A stretch of 64,000 bases of DNA from Pseudomonas sp. Q2-TVG4-2 (GTDB lineage Bacteria > Pseudomonadota > Gammaproteobacteria > Pseudomonadales > Pseudomonadaceae), in contig NZ_LGLW01000008.1 of the NCBI RefSeq assembly GCF_013620795.1, positions 62,001-126,000 of the forward strand. Direction: 5' to 3'. Of the stretch, positions 1-7,491 are shown in pieces; the stretch's first letter is position 1; the number at the start of each line of letters is the position of its first letter. The position numbers and the translations under genes were made by a program. The notes beneath the pieces are model-generated. The model did not search any database. It was not told the origin of the DNA and saw only the letters and a program-made list of their open reading frames with translations.

Positions 1-3000
1 AGTCGCCAGCGCACCGATTGGCTGCAAGGCAGCATCCAGGGCGATGCGCAGGGCGGGAAAATCCCGGCGGATGGTGTTGCTGGCGCCGTCCAGCGCTAGC
101 AACACACCGCGTTCGAGCAGCGCGAGCTGATCGGCATATAGGTCCCGAAACAGGCCAGAGGTGGTGAACATCAGGTCGCGGCGTTCGCGGCCCTCCTCAA
201 GCGGTACCCGTTTGATCCCTTCGACGATCCCGCGACTGTTCCAGACCGGCTCGACGCCGAGCAGATCGAGACCGAACGCAACCATGGCGCCTTCGTCTCG
301 TACCGTGTCGGACGCCCACAGAATGACCGCTTCACGGCCGCCCTCCGGCATGGCTCGCTCACGGGCGCGGTCGGCCAGTTCCTGCCCGATCCCCCAACCT
401 ATGCGACTCGGCAACAGACTGCTGTCCAGCGCATGGAAGTTGCGCCCCGTGGGCAACGCCTCCGGCGTGCGGATCGGGTCGTTACCCTTGCCCGGCGCAA
501 CGAAGCCCCCATCGAGGGCATGGATCAGTGCCTGCATTTCCGCTGCTGGGGAATCGACCAATGCCTGGCGATACTGGGCCTGCCCGGGGCCCATCGACGC
601 CATCAGAGTGTCGACCGCCTCGTCGGTCCATGGCTTGCCGAACACGTGCAGCCCGAGCGGCATGAATCGCTCCTGAATGTTGGTCAGGTAATGGCCAACC
701 TCGTGCACCAGCAGATCATCGTCAACCTGCTCGAAATCGATGCCGCGCGCGGCAAGCGGCCCGGCCATGGAATCGCGCAGCTCGGGTTCCAAGCCGGACT
801 GGCTCACCAGGCGTTTGATCTCTGCGATGGTGGCGCGCCGAGCGGGTCCTTCGGTGCTGCCAGTCCCCGCCTCGAAACTCTCGATCAACTGACGCAGTTT
901 GAGCAGATCGTCGTAGAGCGGCGTCGCTACCAGCGGCGGTGTGAGGTGATCGATCATCACGGCGAGCCCCCGGCGCTTGGCCTGGATGCCCTCACCCACG
1001 CCATCGACGATGTAGGGATAGATGCTCGGCAGATCGCCGACAATCTGCATCGGATAATCCTCGGCGCTCAGCCCGGCACGTCGCCGCGGCAGAAACTCGT
1101 AGGTGGAGTGGCGTCCAAGGTGCACCAGCGCATCGGCACCGAAGTCATCCCGCAGCCAGTGATAGAAGCCCAGGTACTGGTGCGGCGGCGGGAAGACCAG
1201 GTTGGCGTGGAGCAATTCCTCGTCGACTTCCCAGCCTCGCGGCGGCTGCGGACCGAGAAAAATGTTGCCCAGGCGCAGACCGGGGAAAATCATTCGCTCC
1301 CCTTGCACCATGACCTGTCCCGGCGCTTCGCCCCAACCACGTAACCCTTCTATTCCCGTAGCCGACAGCGCCCAGATCAGCTCGTCCGCGTCACCCCAGG
1401 CGGCCAGCCCGGGCTGCTCCAGTGCTCGCTCGTAGAAGCGTTCCAGCTGTTCGAGCAAATCCAGCGCGCGGGCCCGCGCCGGATGCTCGACGCCATCGAG
1501 CACGTGATGCAGCTCGCTCGATCCATCGCGCAAGGTTTGCCTGGCGATATCCAGATGAGATGACTGTAGCGCCCGACGCATCTGCACGTTCCAGTAGCCC
1601 AGCGGCCCATGCTCCATTTCTCCCTGCAAGGCTGGTGGCAGCGCACGATACCAACGCAGGTAATCATTGCGGTCGAGCCCGGGCACCTTCCCGGCCATGT
1701 CGGCCAGCGCATCCCCTTGCTCGGGCAGGTTCACGCCATGCTCTTGCAGCATGCTCAGCAGTGCCTCGGAGGATGCCGGCAACTCGCCCGTTTCATAGCC
1801 CTCGGCCTTGAGGCGCTGCAGGATGGCGAAAAGGGATTGCGGTACGTCCAGATTGTCGGCACCGATGTTGTGACGCCCCGGAGGATGGTTGTAATAGATG
1901 ATAGCGACACGCTTGTTTCTGTTGGCCTTGCGCTGCAACCGCTGCCAGCGATGGATCCGCGCGGCGATCGCGTCGATTCGGGACGGCAAGGGCTGGCTGA
2001 AACCAAAACGGATGCCAGAATTCGGATCGATCTGCGCCGACTCCCATGCAGCCAGCACCATCGGTTGGCTGCTGCCCTGCAGCTCCGGCATGGCCAATTG
2101 GTAGTGAACCTTGTCGCGCCCGAGTCCATCGGTGGAAAGCTGCCAGGAGCTCTCGTCACGGTCATCCAGGCGCAGGGCCTTTAGCACTGGCACATCGAGA
2201 CGTCCGAGCATTTCGGTTGCCTGCTCACGCCCCTCGCCGCCGCCAAGCACGAAGTCCTGCAGCACGACCACGGCGGCCAATGGCGGATGCTCCTCATTTT
2301 CCAGCCAGCGCAGCGCTTGCAAGGTGCCGTCGCCCCAGCCGGCGAAAAGGCTGACGCAGGCCATGTCTCGCTGTTGCAGCGTCTGACACAGCGCATTATT
2401 GAGATCGGCGTCGCCCCGGCGATCGGCACGGCCGTGATCGATGATCGCAACCAAGCGCTCGCCGCGCCAGACGAGCTCATCAGGCTCGGCGACCCGACCA
2501 TCCTGATAGAAGCGCAGCGCCGGGCGGGGCTCTGGAGGCAGGATCTGTGCAGAGGGATCGCCCCGCCTGACCAGCCAGCCGAGCAGACGCGCAATATTCT
2601 CACTCCCGCCGCCGATCCAGTAACTGCGCGCCTCGATCCACCCGGCCTGATCAGGGTTGGCATCGCCAAGCTCGCGGACCCAGCCGACCAGGTCCTCGCC
2701 CGGCTTTTCCGCACCGAGACGTATTGCCTGTTCACGGTCACGGAAGACCGTCTTGCCACCGATACGGCTCATCGCAACCAGCTCCTGGTCGCTGTGCATG
2801 ATGTAGCGATCACCGGAGCGGTGCGCCTCGATCAACGGACGCAAGCGCTCCACTTCGGGTCCGAACACGCCGACAGCAAGCAGCGTGGCACCGCCGTGCA
2901 GCCATTCGGCTACGCTGGCATCGTTCATCTCGCTCAGCTGTTCCGGGGTGCGCGCATCGATGATTTCGTCCGGGTGGCGCTCTTTAAACAAGGCCACAGC

Positions 3001-3117
3001 CGAGGCGAATTCCGCCGCGCTGTATTGCGAGATGATTGCGTTGATCTGGCCAGCCAAGGCGGGCTGGGCGAGCAGCACCGAAAGCGCTAAACCGACCCAG
3101 CGGAAAACGATAGACAT
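1..3117 (-). CDS. Exported CobN-like chelatase subunit (3' end outside window)
   Basis: The frame is open from an ATG at 3117 to the left edge (1,039 codons), so the C-terminus is missing; CobN proteins usually run to about 1,250 residues or more. The first 22 residues form a signal peptide (basic start, hydrophobic LALSVLLA, ending AQPALA before GQ), which cytoplasmic CobN of the aerobic B12 pathway lacks. Typical CobN stretches follow: FGADALVHLG near residue 660, GDLPSIYPYIVDG and GEGIQAKRRG. The usual HGTLEWLPGK segment reads HSTYEFLPRR at residues 670-679. A cobalamin riboswitch lies just upstream, and GGAG precedes the ATG. From memory, exported CobN paralogs occur in Pseudomonas metal-uptake loci (PA1923 type). 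A role in periplasmic cobalt or corrinoid handling is inferred. Family is near certain; function is open. Confidence 0.88.
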   Translation of the reverse strand, partial: MSIVFRWVGLALSVLLAQPALAGQINAIISQYSAAEFASAVALFKERHPDEIIDARTPEQLSEMNDASVAEWLHGGATLLAVGVFGPEVERLRPLIEAHRSGDRYIMHSDQELVAMSRIGGKTVFRDREQAIRLGAEKPGEDLVGWVRELGDANPDQAGWIEARSYWIGGGSENIARLLGWLVRRGDPSAQILPPEPRPALRFYQDGRVAEPDELVWRGERLVAIIDHGRADRRGDADLNNALCQTLQQRDMACVSLFAGWGDGTLQALRWLENEEHPPLAAVVVLQDFVLGGGEGREQATEMLGRLDVPVLKALRLDDRDESSWQLSTDGLGRDKVHYQLAMPELQGSSQPMVLAAWESAQIDPNSGIRFGFSQPLPSRIDAIAARIHRWQRLQRKANRNKRVAIIYYNHPPGRHNIGADNLDVPQSLFAILQRLKAEGYETGELPASSEALLSMLQEHGVNLPEQGDALADMAGKVPGLDRNDYLRWYRALPPALQGEMEHGPLGYWNVQMRRALQSSHLDIARQTLRDGSSELHHVLDGVEHPARARALDLLEQLERFYERALEQPGLAAWGDADELIWALSATGIEGLRGWGEAPGQVMVQGERMIFPGLRLGNIFLGPQPPRGWEVDEELLHANLVFPPPHQYLGFYHWLRDDFGADALVHLGRHSTYEFLPRRRAGLSAEDYPMQIVGDLPSIYPYIVDGVGEGIQAKRRGLAVMIDHLTPPLVATPLYDDLLKLRQLIESFEAGTGSTEGPARRATIAEIKRLVSQSGLEPELRDSMAGPLAARGIDFEQVDDDLLVHEVGHYLTNIQERFMPLGLHVFGKPWTDEAVDTLMASMGPGQAQYRQALVDSPAAEMQALIHALDGGFVAPGKGNDPIRTPEALPTGRNFHALDSSLLPSRIGWGIGQELADRARERAMPEGGREAVILWASDTVRDEGAMVAFGLDLLGVEPVWNSRGIVEGIKRVPLEEGRERRDLMFTTSGLFRDLYADQLALLERGVLLALDGASNTIRRDFPALRIALDAALQPIGALAT

Positions 3118-3189
3118 GCCCACTCCGTCTCGGGACGCGCGGGCGGCAGAACGGCCGCACAGCCCGTGACAGGCGCAAGGCATTCTGAG

Positions 3190-3345
3190 GATGTCGCCCA
3201 CCGCGACAATTCCTGGGGAGTACGGGCTGGTATCGGGCTCGGTCGGAGAATTCGACCCTACCGTTGCGGGGGCAGCATCAGCTTGGCACTGATTTCCCAT
3301 TTAACCCGGACCTAGACCCGGGCACCGCATACTCCATGAAGGCAG
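3190..3345 (-). promoter_or_regulatory. Cobalamin riboswitch upstream of the CobN-like gene
   Basis: On the minus strand the leader contains the conserved cobalamin-aptamer elements in order. These are a GGTGCCCGGGT...GGGTTAAATGGGAA segment (3325-3295), CAGTGCCAAGCTGATGCTG and CCCCCGCAACGGTAG (3292-3256), and a B12-box-like GAGCCCGATACCAGCCCG (3240-3223). A hairpin TGTCGC-GGTGG-GCGACA (3208-3192) follows and may form the P13 loop that pairs with L5. The arm between the core and the B12 box is only a short hairpin (GGTCG/CGACC), shorter than in the long adenosylcobalamin class. It sits about 75 nt before the start codon, which fits translational or early transcriptional control by B12. Confidence 0.85.
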
Positions 3346-3495
3346 CCGTCTAGCGGCTGACGGCGCGAACCTTACGCGGCGCACAAAGCAAGATCAAGCG
3401 ACGAACCCTTGCCGCGTTGCACCAACGAGGCTTCGATGCGACGGCGCACTCGATGGTGGCTAGACTTCAGGGCATCCAGGCATACGGGGACAGCC

Positions 3496-3714
3496 ATGAA
3501 CGACGATAAACAACCCAAACCACTCACGTTGCGGCAGATGTTGCAAAGCGTACTGGCCGGCGCACTCGGTGTGCAGAGCGGCAAGAACCGGGCACGTGAC
3601 TTTAGTCACGGCAAGCCCAGCCACTTCATCCTGCTGGGGGTGGGTTTCACCGTGGTGTTCGTGCTGGTGATTCTTGGCGTGGTCAAGCTGGTGTTGTACC
3701 TCGTGGGGCTGTGA
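3496..3714 (+). CDS. DUF2970 small membrane protein
   Basis: This is a 72-residue protein starting at the ATG at 3496 behind a GGGGACA ribosome site; an in-frame upstream extension has no good start. The N-terminal half is polar and basic (KPLTLRQMLQSVLAGALGVQS). The C-terminal half is one hydrophobic helix (ILLGVGFTVVFVLVILGVVKLVLYLV). The LRQMLQSVLAGALGVQ stretch and the single C-terminal helix match DUF2970, a family of unknown function common in Pseudomonas. It probably sits in the inner membrane. It stands alone between the riboswitch leader and a convergent 37-residue peptide gene. Confidence 0.75.
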   Translation: MNDDKQPKPLTLRQMLQSVLAGALGVQSGKNRARDFSHGKPSHFILLGVGFTVVFVLVILGVVKLVLYLVGL

Positions 3715-3731
3715 TAGCCCCACCCAGGCGT

Positions 3732-3845
3732 TTATTGATGGCTGACCCAGAAAACCGCCGTCGCAACCGCCAAAAGTATCAGGACGAATATCGCGGCGGC
3801 GTCTGCCCTACTGTCGTTACTGCGATGATTGAAATGCTCGGACAC
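3732..3845 (-). CDS. Putative 37-residue single-pass membrane peptide
   Basis: A short frame starts at GTG 3845, preceded at correct spacing by a strong AAGGAGA ribosome site, and stops at TAA 3732. The product is a polar N-terminus (SEHFNHRSNDSRAD), then a clean transmembrane helix (AAAIFVLILLAVATAVFWV), then SHQ. It ends 18 bp from the convergent DUF2970 gene and is divergent from cysI. It is too short for most gene finders. Its function is unknown. The ribosome site and helix argue for a real gene, but no family was recognised. Confidence 0.6.
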   Translation of the reverse strand: MSEHFNHRSNDSRADAAAIFVLILLAVATAVFWVSHQ

Positions 3846-3973
3846 GGCTGTTCTCCTTGTTGTTGAGGCTCGCGTTGGTTGCAGTTAAGACCACCAGAGC
3901 GAGGCGCTCAAGCGCAGGGGTTTAAATGCTATAAAAGCGGTGTTTCGTTCTAAACATATTCCCAAACATCACT

Positions 3974-4001
3974 TTTACGCATAAACGCTAACTGGTATCT
4001 T
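3974..4001 (+). promoter_or_regulatory. Possible cysI promoter in AT-rich upstream region
   Basis: The 227 bp between the 37-residue peptide gene and cysI is distinctly AT-rich from about 3920 to 4000. A weak sigma-70 match is TTTACG (3974-3979), a 16-nt spacer and TATCTT (3996-4001). AT-rich DNA of this kind is where CysB usually binds at sulfur-assimilation promoters, but no CysB site was identified with confidence. Confidence 0.35.
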
Positions 4002-4072
4002 GCCGGCCTCCCTCAACGGGTGCGCGGCCGTGCGCGCAAAAAGCTGTAGACAGCCTGAAAAACAGGACATTT

Positions 4073-5731
4073 ATGTACGTATACGACCAGTATGACCAAC
4101 ACATCATCGAGGATCGCGTGCGTCAGTTCCGTGATCAGATTCGCCGCTACCTAGCGGGCGAACTGACTGACGCGGAACTGCTGCCTCTTCGCCTGCAGAA
4201 CGGCCTGTATATTCAGCGCTACGCGCCGATGCTACGCATTGCCGTGCCCTATGGGCTGTTGTCGTCTACCCAGATTCGCAAGCTGGCTGATATCACTCGC
4301 AAGTATGATAAGGGCTATGCCCATATCAGTACCCGGACCAACGTCCAGCTCAACTGGCCCGAGCTGGAGGATGTACCGGACATTCTCGCCGAGCTGGCTA
4401 CTGTGCAGATGCATGCCATCCAGACCAGCGGCAACTGCATTCGTAACACCACCACCGATCAGTTCGCCGGTGTGGCCAAAGACGAATTGGTTGATCCGCG
4501 CCCCTGGTGCGAAATTATTCGGCAGTGGTCGACGTTCCATCCGGAATTTGCCTTCCTGCCGCGCAAGTTCAAGATTGCGGTAAACGGTGCGGTGAGCGAT
4601 CGCGCCGCTATCGAGGTGCACGATATTGGCCTCGAAGCGGTGAAGAACGATGCCGGTGAGCTGGGTTTCCGCGTGTCGGTGGGTGGCGGCCTCGGCCGTA
4701 CGCCGATTGTCGGCAGCTTCATCAATGAATTTCTGCCCTGGCAGCACCTGCTGACCTATCTCGACGCCATCCTGCGCGTTTATAACCGCTACGGCCGTCG
4801 CGACAACAAGTTCAAGGCCCGGATCAAAATCCTGGTGAAGGCGCTCACGCCTGAAGTGTTTGCCGAGCGCGTCGAGGCCGAGTGGTCCTATCTGAAGGAT
4901 GGTCCGAACACCCTGACCGACGCTGAAGTCGAGCGCATCAGCAAGTTCTTCATCGACCCGACTTACAAGACCCTGGAAGACCAGAGCGCTGTCCTGGCTC
5001 GACTCGATTCCGAGCATCCCGGCTTCGCCCGTTGGCGCCAGCGTAACGTGGTGGCACACAAGAAGCCCGGGTATGCAGCCGTCACATTGTCCCTGAAGAG
5101 TACCGGGGTGGCACCCGGCGATGTAACCGACAAGCAGCTCGATACCATCGCTGACTTGGCCGATCGCTACAGTTTCGGTGAGGTGCGCAACTCCCACGAG
5201 CAGAACATGATCCTCGCGGATGTCGAGCAATCGCATCTGTTCGAACTGTGGAACGAGCTGCGCGAACTCGGTGTTGCGACACCGAACATCGGCCTGCTGA
5301 CCGATATCATCTGCTGCCCTGGCGGTGACTTCTGTTCCCTGGCCAACGCCAAGTCGATTCCCATTGCCGAAGCCATCCAGCGCCGCTTCGATGATATGGA
5401 TTATCTGTTCGACATCGGCGATATCGACCTGAACATCTCCGGCTGCATGAATGCGTGCGGACACCACCACGTGGGTCACATCGGTATTCTCGGCGTGGAC
5501 AAGAAAGGCGCCGAGTTCTATCAGGTTTCGCTCGGAGGCAGCTCCGGCCGCAACGCTAGCCTTGGCCAGATTCTCGGGCCGTCCTTCGCTCAGCACGTAA
5601 TGCCCGACGTCATCGAAAAGGTCATCGGCGTCTATGTGGAGCAACGTACAGAAGATGAACAGTTTCTCGACACTTTCCGCCGTATCGGGATCGACCCCTT
5701 CAAGGAGCGCGTCTATGCAGCGAATCATTAA
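4073..5731 (+). CDS. cysI: Assimilatory sulfite reductase hemoprotein (CysI-type)
   Basis: This 552-residue protein belongs to the siroheme and [4Fe-4S] nitrite/sulfite reductase family and should reduce sulfite to sulfide in cysteine synthesis. Both cluster motifs are present: CCPGGDFC (Cys414, 415 and 421) and GCMNAC (Cys458 and 462). N-terminal ferredoxin-like segments (RLQNGLYIQRYAPMLRIAVP; SGNCIRNTTTDQFAG) are also clear. Length and sequence closely match P. aeruginosa PA1838 as remembered. No flavoprotein cysJ is adjacent, as is usual in pseudomonads, so the electron donor is probably ferredoxin-like or encoded elsewhere. The next gene starts inside its last 17 bp, so the two are translationally coupled. 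Confidence 0.93.
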   Translation: MYVYDQYDQHIIEDRVRQFRDQIRRYLAGELTDAELLPLRLQNGLYIQRYAPMLRIAVPYGLLSSTQIRKLADITRKYDKGYAHISTRTNVQLNWPELEDVPDILAELATVQMHAIQTSGNCIRNTTTDQFAGVAKDELVDPRPWCEIIRQWSTFHPEFAFLPRKFKIAVNGAVSDRAAIEVHDIGLEAVKNDAGELGFRVSVGGGLGRTPIVGSFINEFLPWQHLLTYLDAILRVYNRYGRRDNKFKARIKILVKALTPEVFAERVEAEWSYLKDGPNTLTDAEVERISKFFIDPTYKTLEDQSAVLARLDSEHPGFARWRQRNVVAHKKPGYAAVTLSLKSTGVAPGDVTDKQLDTIADLADRYSFGEVRNSHEQNMILADVEQSHLFELWNELRELGVATPNIGLLTDIICCPGGDFCSLANAKSIPIAEAIQRRFDDMDYLFDIGDIDLNISGCMNACGHHHVGHIGILGVDKKGAEFYQVSLGGSSGRNASLGQILGPSFAQHVMPDVIEKVIGVYVEQRTEDEQFLDTFRRIGIDPFKERVYAANH

Positions 5732-6215
5732 GGATGGTCAGGTCATCGACGAGACCTGGCATCTGCTGCCCAAGGACGTAACCCTTGACGGTTTGTCCAA
5801 CTGCGACGATCTGATCGTTCCGTATCAGCTGTGGCTTGATCATGCCCATGCGCTGAAGGCTCGCGATGGCGGGCTGGGGATCTGGCTGGATTCCGACGAA
5901 GCCGTGGAAGAGATCGCTGGCGATCTGGAGCGCTTTCAGGTCATCGCCCTGAACTTCCCGGCCTTCACGGACGGTCGGCATTACTCCAGTGCACGCCTGC
6001 TGCGCGAGCGTTACGGCTACAAAGGCGAGATACGCGCCATCGGCGACGTACTGCGCGATCAGCTGTTCTACATGCGTCGCTGCGGTTTTGACGCCTTTGC
6101 GGTGCGTCCCGACCGCGACCCGTATGAAGCACTGGAAAGCTTGAAGGATTTCTCCGTCACCTACCAAGCTGCCGTTGACGAGCCGCTACCGCTGTTCCGC
6201 CGGCGACAAGGCTGA
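5715..6215 (+). CDS. DUF934 protein, sulfite reductase partner
   Basis: This 166-residue protein starts at ATG 5715, overlapping cysI by 17 bp, with AAGGAG just upstream inside cysI. The sequence (LNFPAFTDGRHYSSARLLRERYGYKGEIRAIGDVLRDQL, then MRRCGFDAF) is the DUF934 signature. DUF934 genes are almost always next to cysI or cysH and may assist sulfite reduction; the biochemical role is unproven. The unit ends at a strong hairpin terminator shortly downstream. Confidence 0.9.
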   Translation: MQRIIKDGQVIDETWHLLPKDVTLDGLSNCDDLIVPYQLWLDHAHALKARDGGLGIWLDSDEAVEEIAGDLERFQVIALNFPAFTDGRHYSSARLLRERYGYKGEIRAIGDVLRDQLFYMRRCGFDAFAVRPDRDPYEALESLKDFSVTYQAAVDEPLPLFRRRQG

Positions 6216-6236
6216 TTCGGCGGTTGTCGAAACAAA

Positions 6237-6262
6237 AAACCCGCCTTTCGGCGGGTTTTTCA
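6237..6262. terminator. Bidirectional terminator after cysI-DUF934
   Basis: AACCCGCC-TTTC-GGCGGGTT hairpin with an A-run on the left and a T-run on the right. It can therefore end transcription of cysI-DUF934 on the plus strand and of the 32-residue peptide gene arriving on the minus strand. Confidence 0.88.
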
Positions 6263-6263
6263 T

Positions 6264-6362
6264 TCACTGGTACATCCAGAAGTTCGGATGCTCGATGTTC
6301 GCACCTTCGGTCGACTGCTTCTTGCCGAAGGCTTCCCTGATTTTTTCTGCCAGTGCTTTCAT
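6264..6362 (-). CDS. Putative 32-residue basic peptide
   Basis: A short frame runs from ATG 6362, preceded by an AGGAA ribosome site, to TGA 6264, which abuts the shared terminator. The product is an amphipathic basic N-terminal helix (MKALAEKIREAFGKK) followed by a polar and aromatic tail (IEHPNFWMYQ). There is no membrane helix or signal peptide. The correct ribosome-site spacing and the immediate terminator suggest a genuine small gene. I do not recognise a family, and the function is unknown. It lies upstream of, and convergent with, the cysI unit. Confidence 0.5.
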   Translation of the reverse strand: MKALAEKIREAFGKKQSTEGANIEHPNFWMYQ

Positions 6363-6488
6363 GACCGATTCCTGCTGCTGCGTTGAAGTAGCGTTAGCTT
6401 CCCTCGATCGCCCATCGCAGCGAAATCGGTTTTGGCTATGCCTTCAATAGCAAGCACAACGATAATCGCGCCTGAACAAACCAGCCGT

Positions 6489-7481
6489 TCAATCGAGCCG
6501 GACCAGCATCCTTCCGGTCTGCTGGCCGGCCAGGATTCGCTCGATAGCCATAGGCAATTGCTCCAGCGAAATTTCCTGCACCAAGTCCTCAAGATTCGAT
6601 AACTTCCATTGCAAAGACAGCTTGTCCCACATTGAAGCCTTCACAACCAATGGAATTTCCACCGAGTCGACTCCAAGCAGATTCACGCCGCGCAGAATGA
6701 ACGGCAGCACGCTAGCCTGGAAACCCGTTCCGGCGGTCAGGCCGCAGCAGGAGACGCTGGCGCCACGCTGCAACGACTTGACGACATTAAACAGAATGTC
6801 GCCGCCGACGGTATCGATCGCCCCCGCCCATTGCTCCTTAAGCAACGGTTTCTCGGTGCCTGCCTGAAGCGCACTGCGCTCGATGACCTGTTTGGCCCCC
6901 AGCTTGGTAAGGAAATCGGCCTGATCCGCCTTCCCGGTCACAGCGGTCACGTTGTAACCAAGACGCGACAACAAGGCGACCGCAATGCTACCGACACCAC
7001 CGGTAGCGCCGGTCACGAGCACTGGTGCATCGACCGGCTCGAGACCGGCCTGCTCAAGCTTGTCCACACAAAGCGCAGCGGTAAGGCCAGCTGTGCCAAG
7101 GGCCATAGCTTCACGCAGGGAGAGCCCGGCTGGACGCTTGATCACCCATGCCGCAGGTACCCTAATGAACTGGCCGAAACCGCCCGCGGTGTTCATCCCA
7201 AGGTCGTAGCCGGTAGTGATAATCTCATCGCCTTCGGAAAACTCCGAGATGCTTGACTCGACAACTGTGCCAGCCGCATCGATGCCCGGCGTGTGCGGGA
7301 AGTTGCGGGTCACGCCGCGATTACCGCTGGCCGACAGAGCGTCTTTGTAGTTCAACGATGAATAGCTAACGCGAATCAGCACTTCTCCTGCCGGCAGTTC
7401 GCTGGTGTCTCGCTCGATAATGCGTGTTTCGAAACGGCCGTTCGCATCCTCGTTAGCTTGTAGCGCCCTGAACGTACTCAT
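6489..7481 (-). CDS. acuI: AcuI/YhdH-type zinc-free quinone oxidoreductase
   Basis: This 330-residue medium-chain reductase resembles acrylyl-CoA reductase AcuI/YhdH, which uses NADPH to reduce acrylyl-CoA. The N-terminal catalytic domain has SSLNYKDALSASGNRGVTRNFPHTPGIDAAG, and the nucleotide-binding motif VLVTGATGGVGSIAVALL lies near residues 150-170. Zinc ligands of classical alcohol dehydrogenases are absent, as expected. ATG 7481 is preferred over an adjacent GTG at 7484 because AGGGG sits 7 nt before it. It follows sohB by 10 bp on the same strand, so they are probably co-transcribed. The exact substrate is uncertain; other YhdH-family enals are possible. Confidence 0.85.
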   Translation of the reverse strand: MSTFRALQANEDANGRFETRIIERDTSELPAGEVLIRVSYSSLNYKDALSASGNRGVTRNFPHTPGIDAAGTVVESSISEFSEGDEIITTGYDLGMNTAGGFGQFIRVPAAWVIKRPAGLSLREAMALGTAGLTAALCVDKLEQAGLEPVDAPVLVTGATGGVGSIAVALLSRLGYNVTAVTGKADQADFLTKLGAKQVIERSALQAGTEKPLLKEQWAGAIDTVGGDILFNVVKSLQRGASVSCCGLTAGTGFQASVLPFILRGVNLLGVDSVEIPLVVKASMWDKLSLQWKLSNLEDLVQEISLEQLPMAIERILAGQQTGRMLVRLD

Positions 7482-7491
7482 CACTTGCCCC

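Noticed and set aside
433..1344. Plus-strand open frame inside the CobN-like gene
   Set aside because: The minus-strand CobN-like frame runs unbroken through it with family motifs.
4232..5728. Long minus-strand open frame opposite cysI
   Set aside because: No ribosome site or family motif; explained by codon bias of the clearly real cysI.
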